NCBI GenBank assembly: GCA_047501485.1
Contig: JAZDRN010000010.1
Coordinates: forward strand, 35,170 to 99,169
Origin: Ancrocorticia sp047501485
GTDB lineage: Bacteria; Actinomycetota; Actinomycetes; Actinomycetales; Actinomycetaceae
DNA length: 64,000 nt
Reading direction: 5' to 3'
The position numbers and the translations under genes are program-made. Numbering within the stretch: position 1 is the first letter of the stretch; the number at the start of each line of letters is the position of its first letter. The notes under the pieces are model-generated. The model ran no database searches. It worked only from the letters and a program-made list of their open reading frames with translations, and had not been told where the DNA came from. This document shows, piece after piece, positions 1 through 7,440 of this stretch.

Positions 1-295
1 GGTCCTCGGAGCACACGATGTGGTCGCCGGGAGAGAAGAGCTCGAAGCATGCCGCCACGGCGGCCATCCCCGAGGCGAATGCGCAGGTGTCGACCCCGCC
101 TTCCAACCCCGTCATGATCTCTTCGAGGTGCTCGCGTGTGGGGTTCTTCTCCCGGGTGTAGTCGAATCCGGTGGATTGCCCGAGCCCGATGTGCCCAAAG
201 GTGGCGGTCTGATAGATCGGGAAGCTCACCGCGCGGGTGGACTCGTGGAACCCATGGTTGGCATGGATACATCGCGTATCAAAGTGCTCGGACAA
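1..295 (-). CDS. Cys/Met metabolism PLP-dependent enzyme (partial)
   Basis: Translating the minus strand gives an uninterrupted N-terminus that leaves the window at base 1. It contains HANHGFHESTRAV, then FPIYQTATFGH, GFDYTREKNPTREHLE and CAFASGMAAVAA, the N-terminal hallmarks of the cystathionine gamma-synthase / O-acetylhomoserine sulfhydrylase / cystathionine lyase family (PF01053). The PLP lysine lies outside the window, so the exact reaction cannot be assigned. No ATG is in frame; TTG at 295 gives a natural (M)SEHFDTRCIHAN start and TTG at 313 is an alternative. It diverges from an amidohydrolase-metNIQ operon, which supports a role in methionine or cysteine metabolism. Family call confident, reaction and start uncertain. 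Confidence 0.8.
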   Translation of the reverse strand, partial: MSEHFDTRCIHANHGFHESTRAVSFPIYQTATFGHIGLGQSTGFDYTREKNPTREHLEEIMTGLEGGVDTCAFASGMAAVAACFELFSPGDHIVCSED

Positions 296-347
296 TGCGG
301 CTCGCTCTCTCAAGTCAGGAATCTACCCACTATGTTGGTATGGATAC
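257..347. repeat. Two 14-bp direct repeats GTTGGYATGGATAC at a divergent promoter
   Basis: GTTGGCATGGATAC occupies 257-270 and GTTGGTATGGATAC 334-347, one mismatch in 14, 77 bp apart. One copy is inside the 5' end of the divergent PLP enzyme gene, the other upstream of it. They could be binding sites for a sulfur amino acid regulator; chance is not excluded. Confidence 0.35.
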
Positions 348-386
348 GTGGGGAAGGCCCGCTGTGTTCACCATGTGGCGTCGTCC

Positions 387-430
387 TTGACGGGCCGGCG
401 AGCTGGGGTACATTCACATGACAAACATGT
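387..430 (+). promoter_or_regulatory. Promoter with inverted-repeat operator for amidohydrolase-metNIQ
   Basis: TTGACG at 387-392 and TACATT at 409-414 are separated by 16 bp and resemble a housekeeping promoter. Directly downstream, ACATG (416-420) and CATGT (426-430) form an inverted repeat over the expected transcription start, a position where a bound repressor would block initiation. A second possible -10 (TATAGT, 452-457) lies closer to the gene but has no clear -35. Confidence 0.45.
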
Positions 431-471
431 AACCTACGGGGCAAGTGGGATTATAGTGCTGGAGGCACACC

Positions 472-1662
472 ATGAATACTCTCAGCAAGAAGATACATGC
501 AGATCGCGAACATCTCACCGATCTACGCCGCCGCTTTCACCAGCATCCGGAACTGGGACTACAGGAGTTCTGGACAGCCGAGCAGATCGAAGCCGAACTG
601 GATGCGTATGGTATATCCCACACGCGTGTGGGTGCCACGGGAGTCCTTGGAACGATCACGGGCACCTTGGGCGGCACGGGCGCGATAGCCCTGCGGGCCG
701 ACATCGATGGCCTTCCCGTGCAGGAGACGAATGACGTCCCCTACCGTTCCCTGAACGACGGCATCATGCACGCCTGCGGCCACGACTCCCACATCACAGT
801 TCTTCTGGGTGCGGCCAAAGCGCTGCAGGATGCCCGCGGAATGTTCGGAGGAACCGTCAAGCTCATCTTCCAGCCGGCCGAGGAAATCGGATACGGTGCC
901 CTGGACTTCGTCGAGGCAGGTGTGCTCGATGGCGTCGAGCGCACCTTCGGTATGCACGCCGCCTCGGATCTACCCGTCGGTTCTCTCGCCGTTGTGGAGG
1001 GGATCAACTTCGCCGCCGTCGACCATTTCGTCATAACCGTCCGGGGCAGGGGAGCGCACGTCTCCCGCCCCAATCTGGGAGCCGATGCCCTTTACATCGC
1101 CTCCAGTATCGTCGTGGCAGCTCAGGCCCTTGTGGCGCGCCGCACCGACCCGGTGGAACCCGTCGTCATCGGAATCGGAAAACTCCACGCTGGAACCACC
1201 TACAACGCCCTCGCCGAGACCGCCGAGATCGAGGGAACCACTAGGACGGTGACGCCGCAGACCCGGGCCAGCGTGCGTGCCGACGTCGTCGCCCTCGCGG
1301 AACAGACGGCGCGACTCTTCGGCGCCGAGGTCGATATCGCGTGGCGTGAGGTCACTCCCGCGGTCGTCAACCCACCCGACGTGACGGCCGAGGTAGCCGC
1401 GGTCGCGAAGAAGGTCGACGGCGCCGTCGTCGTCACCGCGCGGGACTACTCGCTGGGCGGGGACAACTTCGCCGAATTCCAGCAGCGGGTGCCGGGCGTC
1501 TACGCCTACTTGGGGACCGGAAACCCGGACATCCCGAACACTCAGAATTCGCATCACAATGGGAACTTCGATCTCGACGAGACGGCACTGCCCCTCGGAG
1601 CGGCCCTGTACGCGGAATATGCCCTGTGGTGGCTCACCGAGGGAACGGCGAATCGTCATTGA
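472..1662 (+). CDS. M20-family amidohydrolase (N-acyl amino acid deacylase type)
   Basis: A 396-residue M20D metallopeptidase-like protein of the hippurate / IAA-amino acid / N-acetyl-cysteine deacetylase group. Visible metal-site motifs are ALRADIDGLPVQE, HACGHDSHITVLLGAAKAL, IFQPAEEIGYG, a GMHAA motif and a C-terminal NSHHNGNFD histidine, so the active site appears intact. ATG at 472 follows GGAGG at 461-465. It is the first gene before metNIQ, with only 17 bp to metN. By analogy with Bacillus operons that pair such hydrolases with sulfur amino acid transporters, it may deacylate an N-acyl methionine or cysteine derivative after import; this substrate is inference from context. Confidence 0.85.
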   Translation: MNTLSKKIHADREHLTDLRRRFHQHPELGLQEFWTAEQIEAELDAYGISHTRVGATGVLGTITGTLGGTGAIALRADIDGLPVQETNDVPYRSLNDGIMHACGHDSHITVLLGAAKALQDARGMFGGTVKLIFQPAEEIGYGALDFVEAGVLDGVERTFGMHAASDLPVGSLAVVEGINFAAVDHFVITVRGRGAHVSRPNLGADALYIASSIVVAAQALVARRTDPVEPVVIGIGKLHAGTTYNALAETAEIEGTTRTVTPQTRASVRADVVALAEQTARLFGAEVDIAWREVTPAVVNPPDVTAEVAAVAKKVDGAVVVTARDYSLGGDNFAEFQQRVPGVYAYLGTGNPDIPNTQNSHHNGNFDLDETALPLGAALYAEYALWWLTEGTANRH

Positions 1663-1679
1663 GAAGGGAAGGACGAACC

Positions 1680-2759
1680 GTGAGCGATAACTACGCGGAA
1701 TCCGAGAACGGCGCGCCCATCGCGACGCGAAAGGCTGTTATCGATATCCGCAACGTCTCCAAGACATTTCGCGGCAAGGCGGGTTCGGTCGAGGCGCTCA
1801 AGGACGTCTCGCTGAGCGTGGAGGAAGGTGACGTCTACGGGATCATCGGCTTCTCGGGAGCGGGAAAATCGACGCTGCTGCGCCTCGTGAACCAGCTGGA
1901 GAGCCCGGACAGCGGGTCGGTCAGCGTGGATGGGCGCGAGTTGACGGAGCTGCGCTCGAAAGATCTGCGCGCGGTCCGGCGCGACATCGGCATGGTCTTC
2001 CAGCAGTTCAATCTCCTGGAGCGCAAGAGCGTCTACCACAACGTCGCGATGCCACTGATACTGGCCGGCGCCCGTAAGTCCGATATCAAGGAGCGGGTCG
2101 AGGAGGTACTGCGCATCGTCGAGTTGGAGGACAAGCGCAATACCTACGTCAGTCAGCTCTCGGGCGGTCAGAAGCAGCGCGTCGGCATCGCTCGTGCTCT
2201 CGCCACATCGCCGAAGATCATGCTCTGCGACGAGGCGACCAGCGCGCTCGATCCCAAGACGACCGAGTCGATTCTGGCCCTGCTCAAGAAGATCAACCGC
2301 GAAATCGGCGTCACCATTCTTCTGATCACGCACCAGATGCAGGTGATCCAGCGTGTGTGCAACAAAGTGGCGGTCATGGAATCCGGGCGTATCGTGGAAC
2401 AGGGGAGCGTGTTGGAGCTCTTCTCCGCCCCACGCCAGGAGATCACCCAGGAGTTCGTACGGACGGTGATCAACGATCGGATCCCCTCCTCCATCCTGAA
2501 CCTGCTGGAGACGGACGAGCGGCATTACAGCGTGCAGCGGTTGCGGTTCATCGGGGAGACTGCGCGCAAACCCGTGCTTTCGACGATCTCCCGGATACCC
2601 GACCTTGAGGTCAACGTCTTGGGGGCCACCGTCGAGGAGCTGCAGGAGACGATCCTGTGCCTCTATCTGATCCAACTCATCGGGGCGGACCATGCGATAG
2701 CGCAGGCGGAGGCCCTCATCGACGATGCCGGAGTACTGCGAGAGAAGGTTGATGCGTAA
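1680..2759 (+). CDS. metN: Methionine ABC transporter ATP-binding protein MetN
   Basis: ATPase of the MetNIQ importer, 359 residues from GTG 1680, which sits behind AAGGGAAGG; a longer in-frame ATG at 1626 lies inside the upstream gene and is unlikely. Walker A is GFSGAGKSTLLR, the Q-loop VFQQF, the signature LSGGQKQR and Walker B IMLCDEATSALD. Roughly the last 90 residues form the NIL domain, which in this family binds methionine at the cytoplasmic face and inhibits transport when methionine is plentiful. The stop overlaps the ATG of metI by one base (TAATG), indicating translational coupling. Confidence 0.93.
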   Translation: MSDNYAESENGAPIATRKAVIDIRNVSKTFRGKAGSVEALKDVSLSVEEGDVYGIIGFSGAGKSTLLRLVNQLESPDSGSVSVDGRELTELRSKDLRAVRRDIGMVFQQFNLLERKSVYHNVAMPLILAGARKSDIKERVEEVLRIVELEDKRNTYVSQLSGGQKQRVGIARALATSPKIMLCDEATSALDPKTTESILALLKKINREIGVTILLITHQMQVIQRVCNKVAVMESGRIVEQGSVLELFSAPRQEITQEFVRTVINDRIPSSILNLLETDERHYSVQRLRFIGETARKPVLSTISRIPDLEVNVLGATVEELQETILCLYLIQLIGADHAIAQAEALIDDAGVLREKVDA

Positions 2760-3427
2760 TGGAGCAAGAGCTTTTCGGAGTCACCGTCGACAAGCTGCTG
2801 CTTGCCGGCAGCCAGACCGTCTACATGCTCGGTTGGGGCATGCTGGTGGGCGGAGCGATCGGTGTGTTAATTGCCCTGGCCCTTGTCTTGTCACGCCCCA
2901 ACGGGCTCATGGCCAATCGATTCGTATACACGGTCCTCAACGTGACCGTCAACATCATCCGTTCGATTCCGTTCATCATCCTGCTCGTCGCCATCATGCC
3001 GCTGACGAGGCTCATCATGGGCACCCCGGTGGGGACGCAGGCCCAGCTTGTTCCGCTGGTGATATACATCGCTCCGTTCATCGCGCGGCTGGTGGAGACC
3101 AGCCTGCTGGAGGTCAAGCCCGGTGTCATCGAGGCTGCCCAGGCGATGGGCGCCAGCAACTTCCAGATCATCCGGTACTTCCTGCTCCCGGAGACGTACA
3201 GCTCGATCGTCTTGGCTCTGACCACCGGAGTCATCGGACTGCTGGGAGCGACCGCCATGGCCGGATACGGCGGAGGAGGCGGAGTCGGAGATCTCGCGCT
3301 GACCTATGGTCGTGAGGCGATGAATACGCCGCTCATGGTGTTCACCGTTGTCGTACTCGTAATTTTTGTCCAGATTCTGCAGGTGATCGGCAACGGGCTT
3401 GCCCGGCGCCTGCGTGAACCCCGATAG
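2759..3427 (+). CDS. metI: Methionine ABC transporter permease MetI
   Basis: A 222-residue inner-membrane permease with about five hydrophobic segments. The EAA loop that docks on the ATPase is seen as EAAQAMGASNFQIIRYFLLPE. Length and architecture match MetI of the MetNIQ family. It begins on the last base of the metN stop codon and is followed after 9 bp by the substrate-binding lipoprotein, so the three subunits are almost certainly produced together. A glycine-rich stretch (GYGGGGGVGD) follows the EAA region, as is common in this family. Confidence 0.93.
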   Translation: MEQELFGVTVDKLLLAGSQTVYMLGWGMLVGGAIGVLIALALVLSRPNGLMANRFVYTVLNVTVNIIRSIPFIILLVAIMPLTRLIMGTPVGTQAQLVPLVIYIAPFIARLVETSLLEVKPGVIEAAQAMGASNFQIIRYFLLPETYSSIVLALTTGVIGLLGATAMAGYGGGGGVGDLALTYGREAMNTPLMVFTVVVLVIFVQILQVIGNGLARRLREPR

Positions 3428-3436
3428 GGAGAAAAC

Positions 3437-4276
3437 ATGAAAAAGCTCATCTCATTCGTTGCTGCTGCCGCACTGACGGCCGGTATGGCCGCCTGCTCGG
3501 CGCCCGGAGAAACGGACAATTCCTCCACGGGAGAGGACGGCGAGAAGACCACGCTGACCTACTCCCGTTCGCAGGGCCCCTATTCGGAACTGCTCGAGGA
3601 TGCGGTGGTTCCGATCCTGGAAGAGAAGGGATACGAGGTCAAGGGAGTCGATTTCTCCGATCTCCTCAATGCGGACATCGCGTTGAACGACGGCGACGTC
3701 GACTTCAACGTCGAACAGCACACCGCCTACCTCGAAGACTTCAATGCGAAGAACGATGGCGACCTCGTCCCGATCAGCCCGATCCCCACGGTCCCGGCGG
3801 GCATCTACTCCGAAAACCACGAGTCGCTGGACGAGGTCGCCGATGGTGCGACCATCGCGGTTCCCAACGACGCTTCCAACCGTGCCCGGGCCTACCTGCT
3901 GCTGCAGAAGATCGGCTGGATCGAGCTCGACGAGTCCGCGGACTTCTCCGCCCTGTCCGAGGCGAACGTGACTTCGAACCCCCACAACCTGCAGTTCACG
4001 GAGATGAAGTCGCTGTCCATCCCGGCTGTGGCGCAGGACTTCGACTACATCGTCATCACCGGCTCCATCGTCTACAACGCGAAGATCGATCCCTCGACCG
4101 CGCTGGAGACCGAGGACATCCTCGATAATCTCATCCTGCAGGTTGTGGTGAAGGAAGAGAACAAGGACACCCAGTGGGCACAGGACATCGTCGACGCCTA
4201 CCACTCCGATGAGTTCAAGCAGTACATGGAGGAGAACAACGACGGCCTGTGGTGGATCCCCGAGGAACTGCAGTGA
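3437..4276 (+). CDS. metQ: Methionine-binding lipoprotein MetQ
   Basis: A 279-residue NLPA/MetQ-family solute-binding lipoprotein. The signal peptide MKKLISFVAAAALTAGMAAC ends in a lipobox with the lipidated Cys at residue 20, followed by a Ser/Glu-rich tether. Family motifs include YEVKGVDFSDLLNADIALNDG, VDFNVEQHTAYLEDFN and PNDASNRARAYLLLQ. ATG 3437 has an AGGGAGA ribosome site. It captures methionine, or possibly a related sulfur amino acid, for MetNI. Whether the locus prefers D-, L- or N-modified methionine cannot be read from sequence. Confidence 0.92.
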   Translation: MKKLISFVAAAALTAGMAACSAPGETDNSSTGEDGEKTTLTYSRSQGPYSELLEDAVVPILEEKGYEVKGVDFSDLLNADIALNDGDVDFNVEQHTAYLEDFNAKNDGDLVPISPIPTVPAGIYSENHESLDEVADGATIAVPNDASNRARAYLLLQKIGWIELDESADFSALSEANVTSNPHNLQFTEMKSLSIPAVAQDFDYIVITGSIVYNAKIDPSTALETEDILDNLILQVVVKEENKDTQWAQDIVDAYHSDEFKQYMEENNDGLWWIPEELQ

Positions 4277-4389
4277 CGCCCGCGTGTGCGGCTCGATAGC
4301 CTCTCGATAGCTCAAGGGCCGACCGATATCTGCGGGCCGGCGGCCGCGCGAATCCCAGGCGGCTGCGTGCGAATAACTCAATGAGAATG

Positions 4390-4434
4390 CGACTAGCATG
4401 GAGTATCCACAACGAGGAGGCTCCATGCTAGTCG
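4390..4434 (+). promoter_or_regulatory. 14-bp perfect hairpin burying the coaE start codon
   Basis: CGACTAGCATGGAG (4390-4403) is the exact reverse complement of CTCCATGCTAGTCG (4421-4434). The 17-base loop carries the strong Shine-Dalgarno GAGGAGG, while the coaE ATG (4425-4427) lies in the 3' arm. In mRNA this stem would occlude initiation. The 5' arm contains a second in-frame ATG (4398). A weak -10-like GAGAAT (4383-4388) would start the transcript at about the first base of the stem. Confidence 0.7.
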
Positions 4435-5300
4435 TCTGTCTGACCGGTGGAATCGGCGCGGGAAAGTCCACCGCCGCGCGAATGCTCGCGGAATTCGGGG
4501 CGCATACGATGTCCCTGGACGATATCGCGCGAGGTGTGCTCGATCCGGGCACAGACGGGACGCGAGAGGTGGCGGAGCTGTGGCCCGAGGCCGTCCGAGA
4601 CGGCGTGGTCGACCGCCAGTTCCTGGCGGGCATCGTCTTCTCCGACGACGCCGCCCTGCGCCGGCTGAACTCCATCACTCACCCGCGTACCTGGTCGGCT
4701 GCCGAGCTCCTGCTCGCCGAGTGGGAACAGACGGATCCCAGTGGCATCGCCGTCATCGAACTGGCGCTTCTCGCCCAGAGTCCGAGAAAGTACCAGGCCC
4801 ATCTCAACATGGTGATAGCCGCCGATCTATCCGTCAGAATAGAGCGGCTCGTCCGCCTGCGCGGGATGAGCGAGGACGATGCCCGCAGCCGTATAGCGAG
4901 CCAGGCACGGCAGGAGCGGCTGGGCGAATTGGCGGATATCTGGGTGGACAACTCGGACGGCGAAGGGCAACTGCGTGGTGAACTCGCCGCGGTGTGGGCA
5001 GACCGCCTCGAACCTTTTGCGGAGAATCTTACTGCTGGCCGGCGTGTCAAGGGCCTGCCCGTGCCACCCGATTCCGGCGCCGTCGCCAGAATCATGGCGC
5101 GGCTGGAGCATCACGGGCTGGATCCTCGTCAAGGTGGCCCTATGAACGCCGAGCCCGGGTCGGCTGCGGATGTGGGTACAGGCACGCGTATACGTAACGA
5201 CGAAGCGGCTCTCCGCCGAGCCGGATTTCTGCCGGTGCTCGGGGAGAGCCGCTTCGTCAGCGCCGACCCCGCCTACGAGTTCGAAGTGGACTCGGACTGA
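4425..5300 (+). CDS. coaE: Dephospho-CoA kinase with short C-terminal extension
   Basis: Catalyses the last step of coenzyme A synthesis, ATP-dependent phosphorylation of dephospho-CoA. The P-loop is LTGGIGAGKSTAARM at residues 6-20, followed by SLDDIAR, where the acidic residues bind substrate, and later a LVRLRGMSEDDARSRIASQ lid-type helix. ATG 4425 has a perfect SD; 4398 is an in-frame alternative adding nine residues. At 291 residues it is longer than minimal CoaE (about 200). The last 50 residues weakly resemble the start of the GrpB-type domain fused to CoaE in many actinobacteria (AALRRAGFLP, RFVSADPA), as if truncated. Its 3' end holds a 60-nt palindrome and overlaps ftsH by 28 bp. 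Confidence 0.9.
   Translation: MLVVCLTGGIGAGKSTAARMLAEFGAHTMSLDDIARGVLDPGTDGTREVAELWPEAVRDGVVDRQFLAGIVFSDDAALRRLNSITHPRTWSAAELLLAEWEQTDPSGIAVIELALLAQSPRKYQAHLNMVIAADLSVRIERLVRLRGMSEDDARSRIASQARQERLGELADIWVDNSDGEGQLRGELAAVWADRLEPFAENLTAGRRVKGLPVPPDSGAVARIMARLEHHGLDPRQGGPMNAEPGSAADVGTGTRIRNDEAALRRAGFLPVLGESRFVSADPAYEFEVDSD
5199..5258. repeat. 60-nt palindrome inside the coaE 3' end
   Basis: GACGAAGCGGCTCTCC (5199-5214) pairs perfectly with GGAGAGCCGCTTCGTC (5243-5258). The interior continues pairing, CCGAG with CTCGG and CCGG with CCGG. It sits just upstream of the convergent coaE/ftsH overlap and may act as a bidirectional terminator or 3'-end stabiliser even though it is within coding sequence. 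No T-run follows on either strand. Confidence 0.6.
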
Positions 5301-7303
5301 GAGGTGCCGATGGTCCGGACGCCGGCACGCGGGGTCTGCGGACTTCGTTCGATGCCCGCGATGCGGTAAGCGTCCTCCTCGTCCAGCGTCTCGTGTTCCA
5401 GCAGGGCGTCGACGAGAGCCTTGTGCTGATCGGCATGCTCGCCCAATAGACGCTTGGCCTCCCCGTAGCAATCGGAGAGCATCTCCTTGACCTCCGCGTC
5501 GACCGTGGCCAGCAGTTCGTCGGAGACGCCCTGCGAGCGCGGATCGCCCTCGCTCGGATAGACCTGCACGGGTCCGATCTTCTCGGACATCCCCCAACGT
5601 CCGAACATCTGCCGAGCAATGCCGGTGGCGGTCTGGAGGTCGGATTCGGCGCCGGTGGTGACGACTCCGAGCACCACCTCCTCGGCGGCCATGCCGCCGA
5701 GCGCTCCGATGATGCGCCCGCGCAGATAGTCCTTGTCGTAGCCGTACTTGTCCGCCTCGGGAGTGGAGAGCGTGACTCCCAGGGCGCGCCCGCGCGGGAT
5801 GATCGAGATCTTGCGAACCGGATCCGCTCCCGGCTGGATCATGCCCAGAAGTGCGTGTCCGGCCTCGTGCCACGCCGTCCGTTCCAGCTCGACGGGATCC
5901 ATCATGACGGAGCGCTGCACACCCAACTGGATGGTCTCCAGCGCGTTGGTGAAGTCAGAGGTCATGATGGTTCCCGCCCCGCGCCGCGCTGCCAGCAGCG
6001 AGGCTTCGTTGACAAGGTTCGCCAGATCGGCGCCGGTGAGACCCGGAGTGCTGCGTGATATCGCCGCCAATGAAACCGTGGCGTCGACGGGTCGGCCCCG
6101 GGTGTGCACCCTGAGGATATCCTCGCGACCCTTTTGATCCGGGGGAGAGACGGTGATGGTGCGATCGAAACGACCGGCACGCGTGAGCGCCGAATCCAGC
6201 ACCTCGGCCAGGTTCGTGGCGGCGATGACGATGATGTTCTCCGTGGCTGAGAAGCCGTCCATCTCCGTGAGGATCTGATTGAGGGTCTGTTCGCGGTCCT
6301 CGTTCGAACCGAGAGAGCTCGCTGAGGACCGCGAGCGTCCGATGGCGTCGATCTCATCGATGAAGATGATGGCGGGGGCGACCTTGCGTGCTGCCTCGAA
6401 CAGGCTGCGGACGTCCGAGGCGCCTTTGCCCGCGAGGATTCCGCCGATCTCGGCCGCGGACACCGTGAAGAAGGGAACCTCTGCTTCACCGGCAGTGGCA
6501 CGCGCCAGCAGCGTCTTTCCCGTGCCCGGTCCGCCTTCCAACAGGATGCCACGGGGGATCTTCGCACCGAGCCGGGTGTACTTCTCCGGCTTCTTCAGCA
6601 TGTCGACGATCTCTCTCAGCTGATCCTCCACCTCGTCGATTCCGGCAACATCCTCGAACGTCACCCGGTTAGACTCCGGATCGATCGGTTCGTGGTTCTT
6701 GCCCCCGAAAAGGCCGCCCATGCCGCCGCCCTTCATCTGGCGCGACATCATCCAGTACCAGAGCCCCACCAACGCCACAATCGGAAGCAGTGAGAACAAC
6801 AAGGTCAGGAGTGGGTTGGAACGGGAGATAGTGGAGACGGCGGTGATCTCCACGCCGTTGGAGGACAAGAGCTGGGCCATGTCGTCGTCGGCCCAGGTCG
6901 GACGCTCGGTCGTGAACTGGTGCGAGGACGTCCCCTCGAAGGTGATCGAGTGACGCAGCTCGCCCTCGATGGTGTCGCCCTGAGAGGCGATGGTCCTGAC
7001 GTTGTCGCTCGTCAGTTGCGAGTAGTACTCGTTGTAGGGCAGCGTCACGACGGGGTTGAGGGTCTGCTGCAGCCAGGAGAAGAGAAAGAAACTCGCGACC
7101 CAGGTCACGAGGATGATGGCGAAGATTCGCCGCCACGAGGGACGCTGGCGCCCGGAGGGGTTCTTGCGATCCCCCGGTTTCGCAACGCCCTCGGACCGCC
7201 AGGAATGAGGCTCTTCCGCAGAGCTGCGAGGCGAGTTCGCAGAAGTGCGAGGCGAGGCATGATGGTCGCGGTGGGACGTTTCCCTAGATTGAGATTCAGC
7301 CAT
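5273..7303 (-). CDS. ftsH: FtsH-family membrane AAA+ zinc metalloprotease, divergent
   Basis: A 676-residue membrane-anchored ATP-dependent protease. Hydrophobic helices near residues 60-80 and 165-185 flank a short extracytoplasmic domain. The AAA module has LEGGPGTGKTLLARA, IIFIDEIDAIGR and ATNLAEVLDSALTRAGRFDR; the protease has HEAGHALLG and a distal TTGAESDLQTAT aspartate, so zinc ligands look intact. Unusual features are GGPGTGKT instead of GPPGTGKT, and LAG where the pore loop normally reads FVG (in GGILAGKGAS), which removes the conserved aromatic that grips substrate. ATG 7303 follows AAGGAG; the longer ORF start is less likely. It may be a specialised second FtsH, but whether the genome has another copy is unknown. 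Confidence 0.9.
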   Translation of the reverse strand: MAESQSRETSHRDHHASPRTSANSPRSSAEEPHSWRSEGVAKPGDRKNPSGRQRPSWRRIFAIILVTWVASFFLFSWLQQTLNPVVTLPYNEYYSQLTSDNVRTIASQGDTIEGELRHSITFEGTSSHQFTTERPTWADDDMAQLLSSNGVEITAVSTISRSNPLLTLLFSLLPIVALVGLWYWMMSRQMKGGGMGGLFGGKNHEPIDPESNRVTFEDVAGIDEVEDQLREIVDMLKKPEKYTRLGAKIPRGILLEGGPGTGKTLLARATAGEAEVPFFTVSAAEIGGILAGKGASDVRSLFEAARKVAPAIIFIDEIDAIGRSRSSASSLGSNEDREQTLNQILTEMDGFSATENIIVIAATNLAEVLDSALTRAGRFDRTITVSPPDQKGREDILRVHTRGRPVDATVSLAAISRSTPGLTGADLANLVNEASLLAARRGAGTIMTSDFTNALETIQLGVQRSVMMDPVELERTAWHEAGHALLGMIQPGADPVRKISIIPRGRALGVTLSTPEADKYGYDKDYLRGRIIGALGGMAAEEVVLGVVTTGAESDLQTATGIARQMFGRWGMSEKIGPVQVYPSEGDPRSQGVSDELLATVDAEVKEMLSDCYGEAKRLLGEHADQHKALVDALLEHETLDEEDAYRIAGIERSPQTPRAGVRTIGTSQSESTSNS

Positions 7304-7428
7304 GGTGCTCCTTATTTCTGACACCATCTTCCGGGCAGTTTCTGAATGTTGTCTAGGAGCCGCGCGACATTGCGCGCCAGGCGAAAATGATTTCGGTTAC
7401 CGGTGGCGATTTTCTCGCTCTCGCGCGG

Positions 7429-7434
7429 TAGCGT
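7429..7434 (+). promoter_or_regulatory. Likely -10 element of a leaderless uvrB transcript
   Basis: TAGCGT ends six bases before the uvrB ATG (7441), placing transcription start at the start codon; no Shine-Dalgarno is visible. No convincing -35 hexamer was found. The 137-bp gap to ftsH must hold both divergent promoters. Confidence 0.4.
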
Positions 7435-7440
7435 TGAGGC

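Noticed and set aside
20..421. 133-codon plus-strand frame at the window start
   Set aside because: Antisense to the clearly conserved PLP-enzyme N-terminus and to the divergent promoter region.
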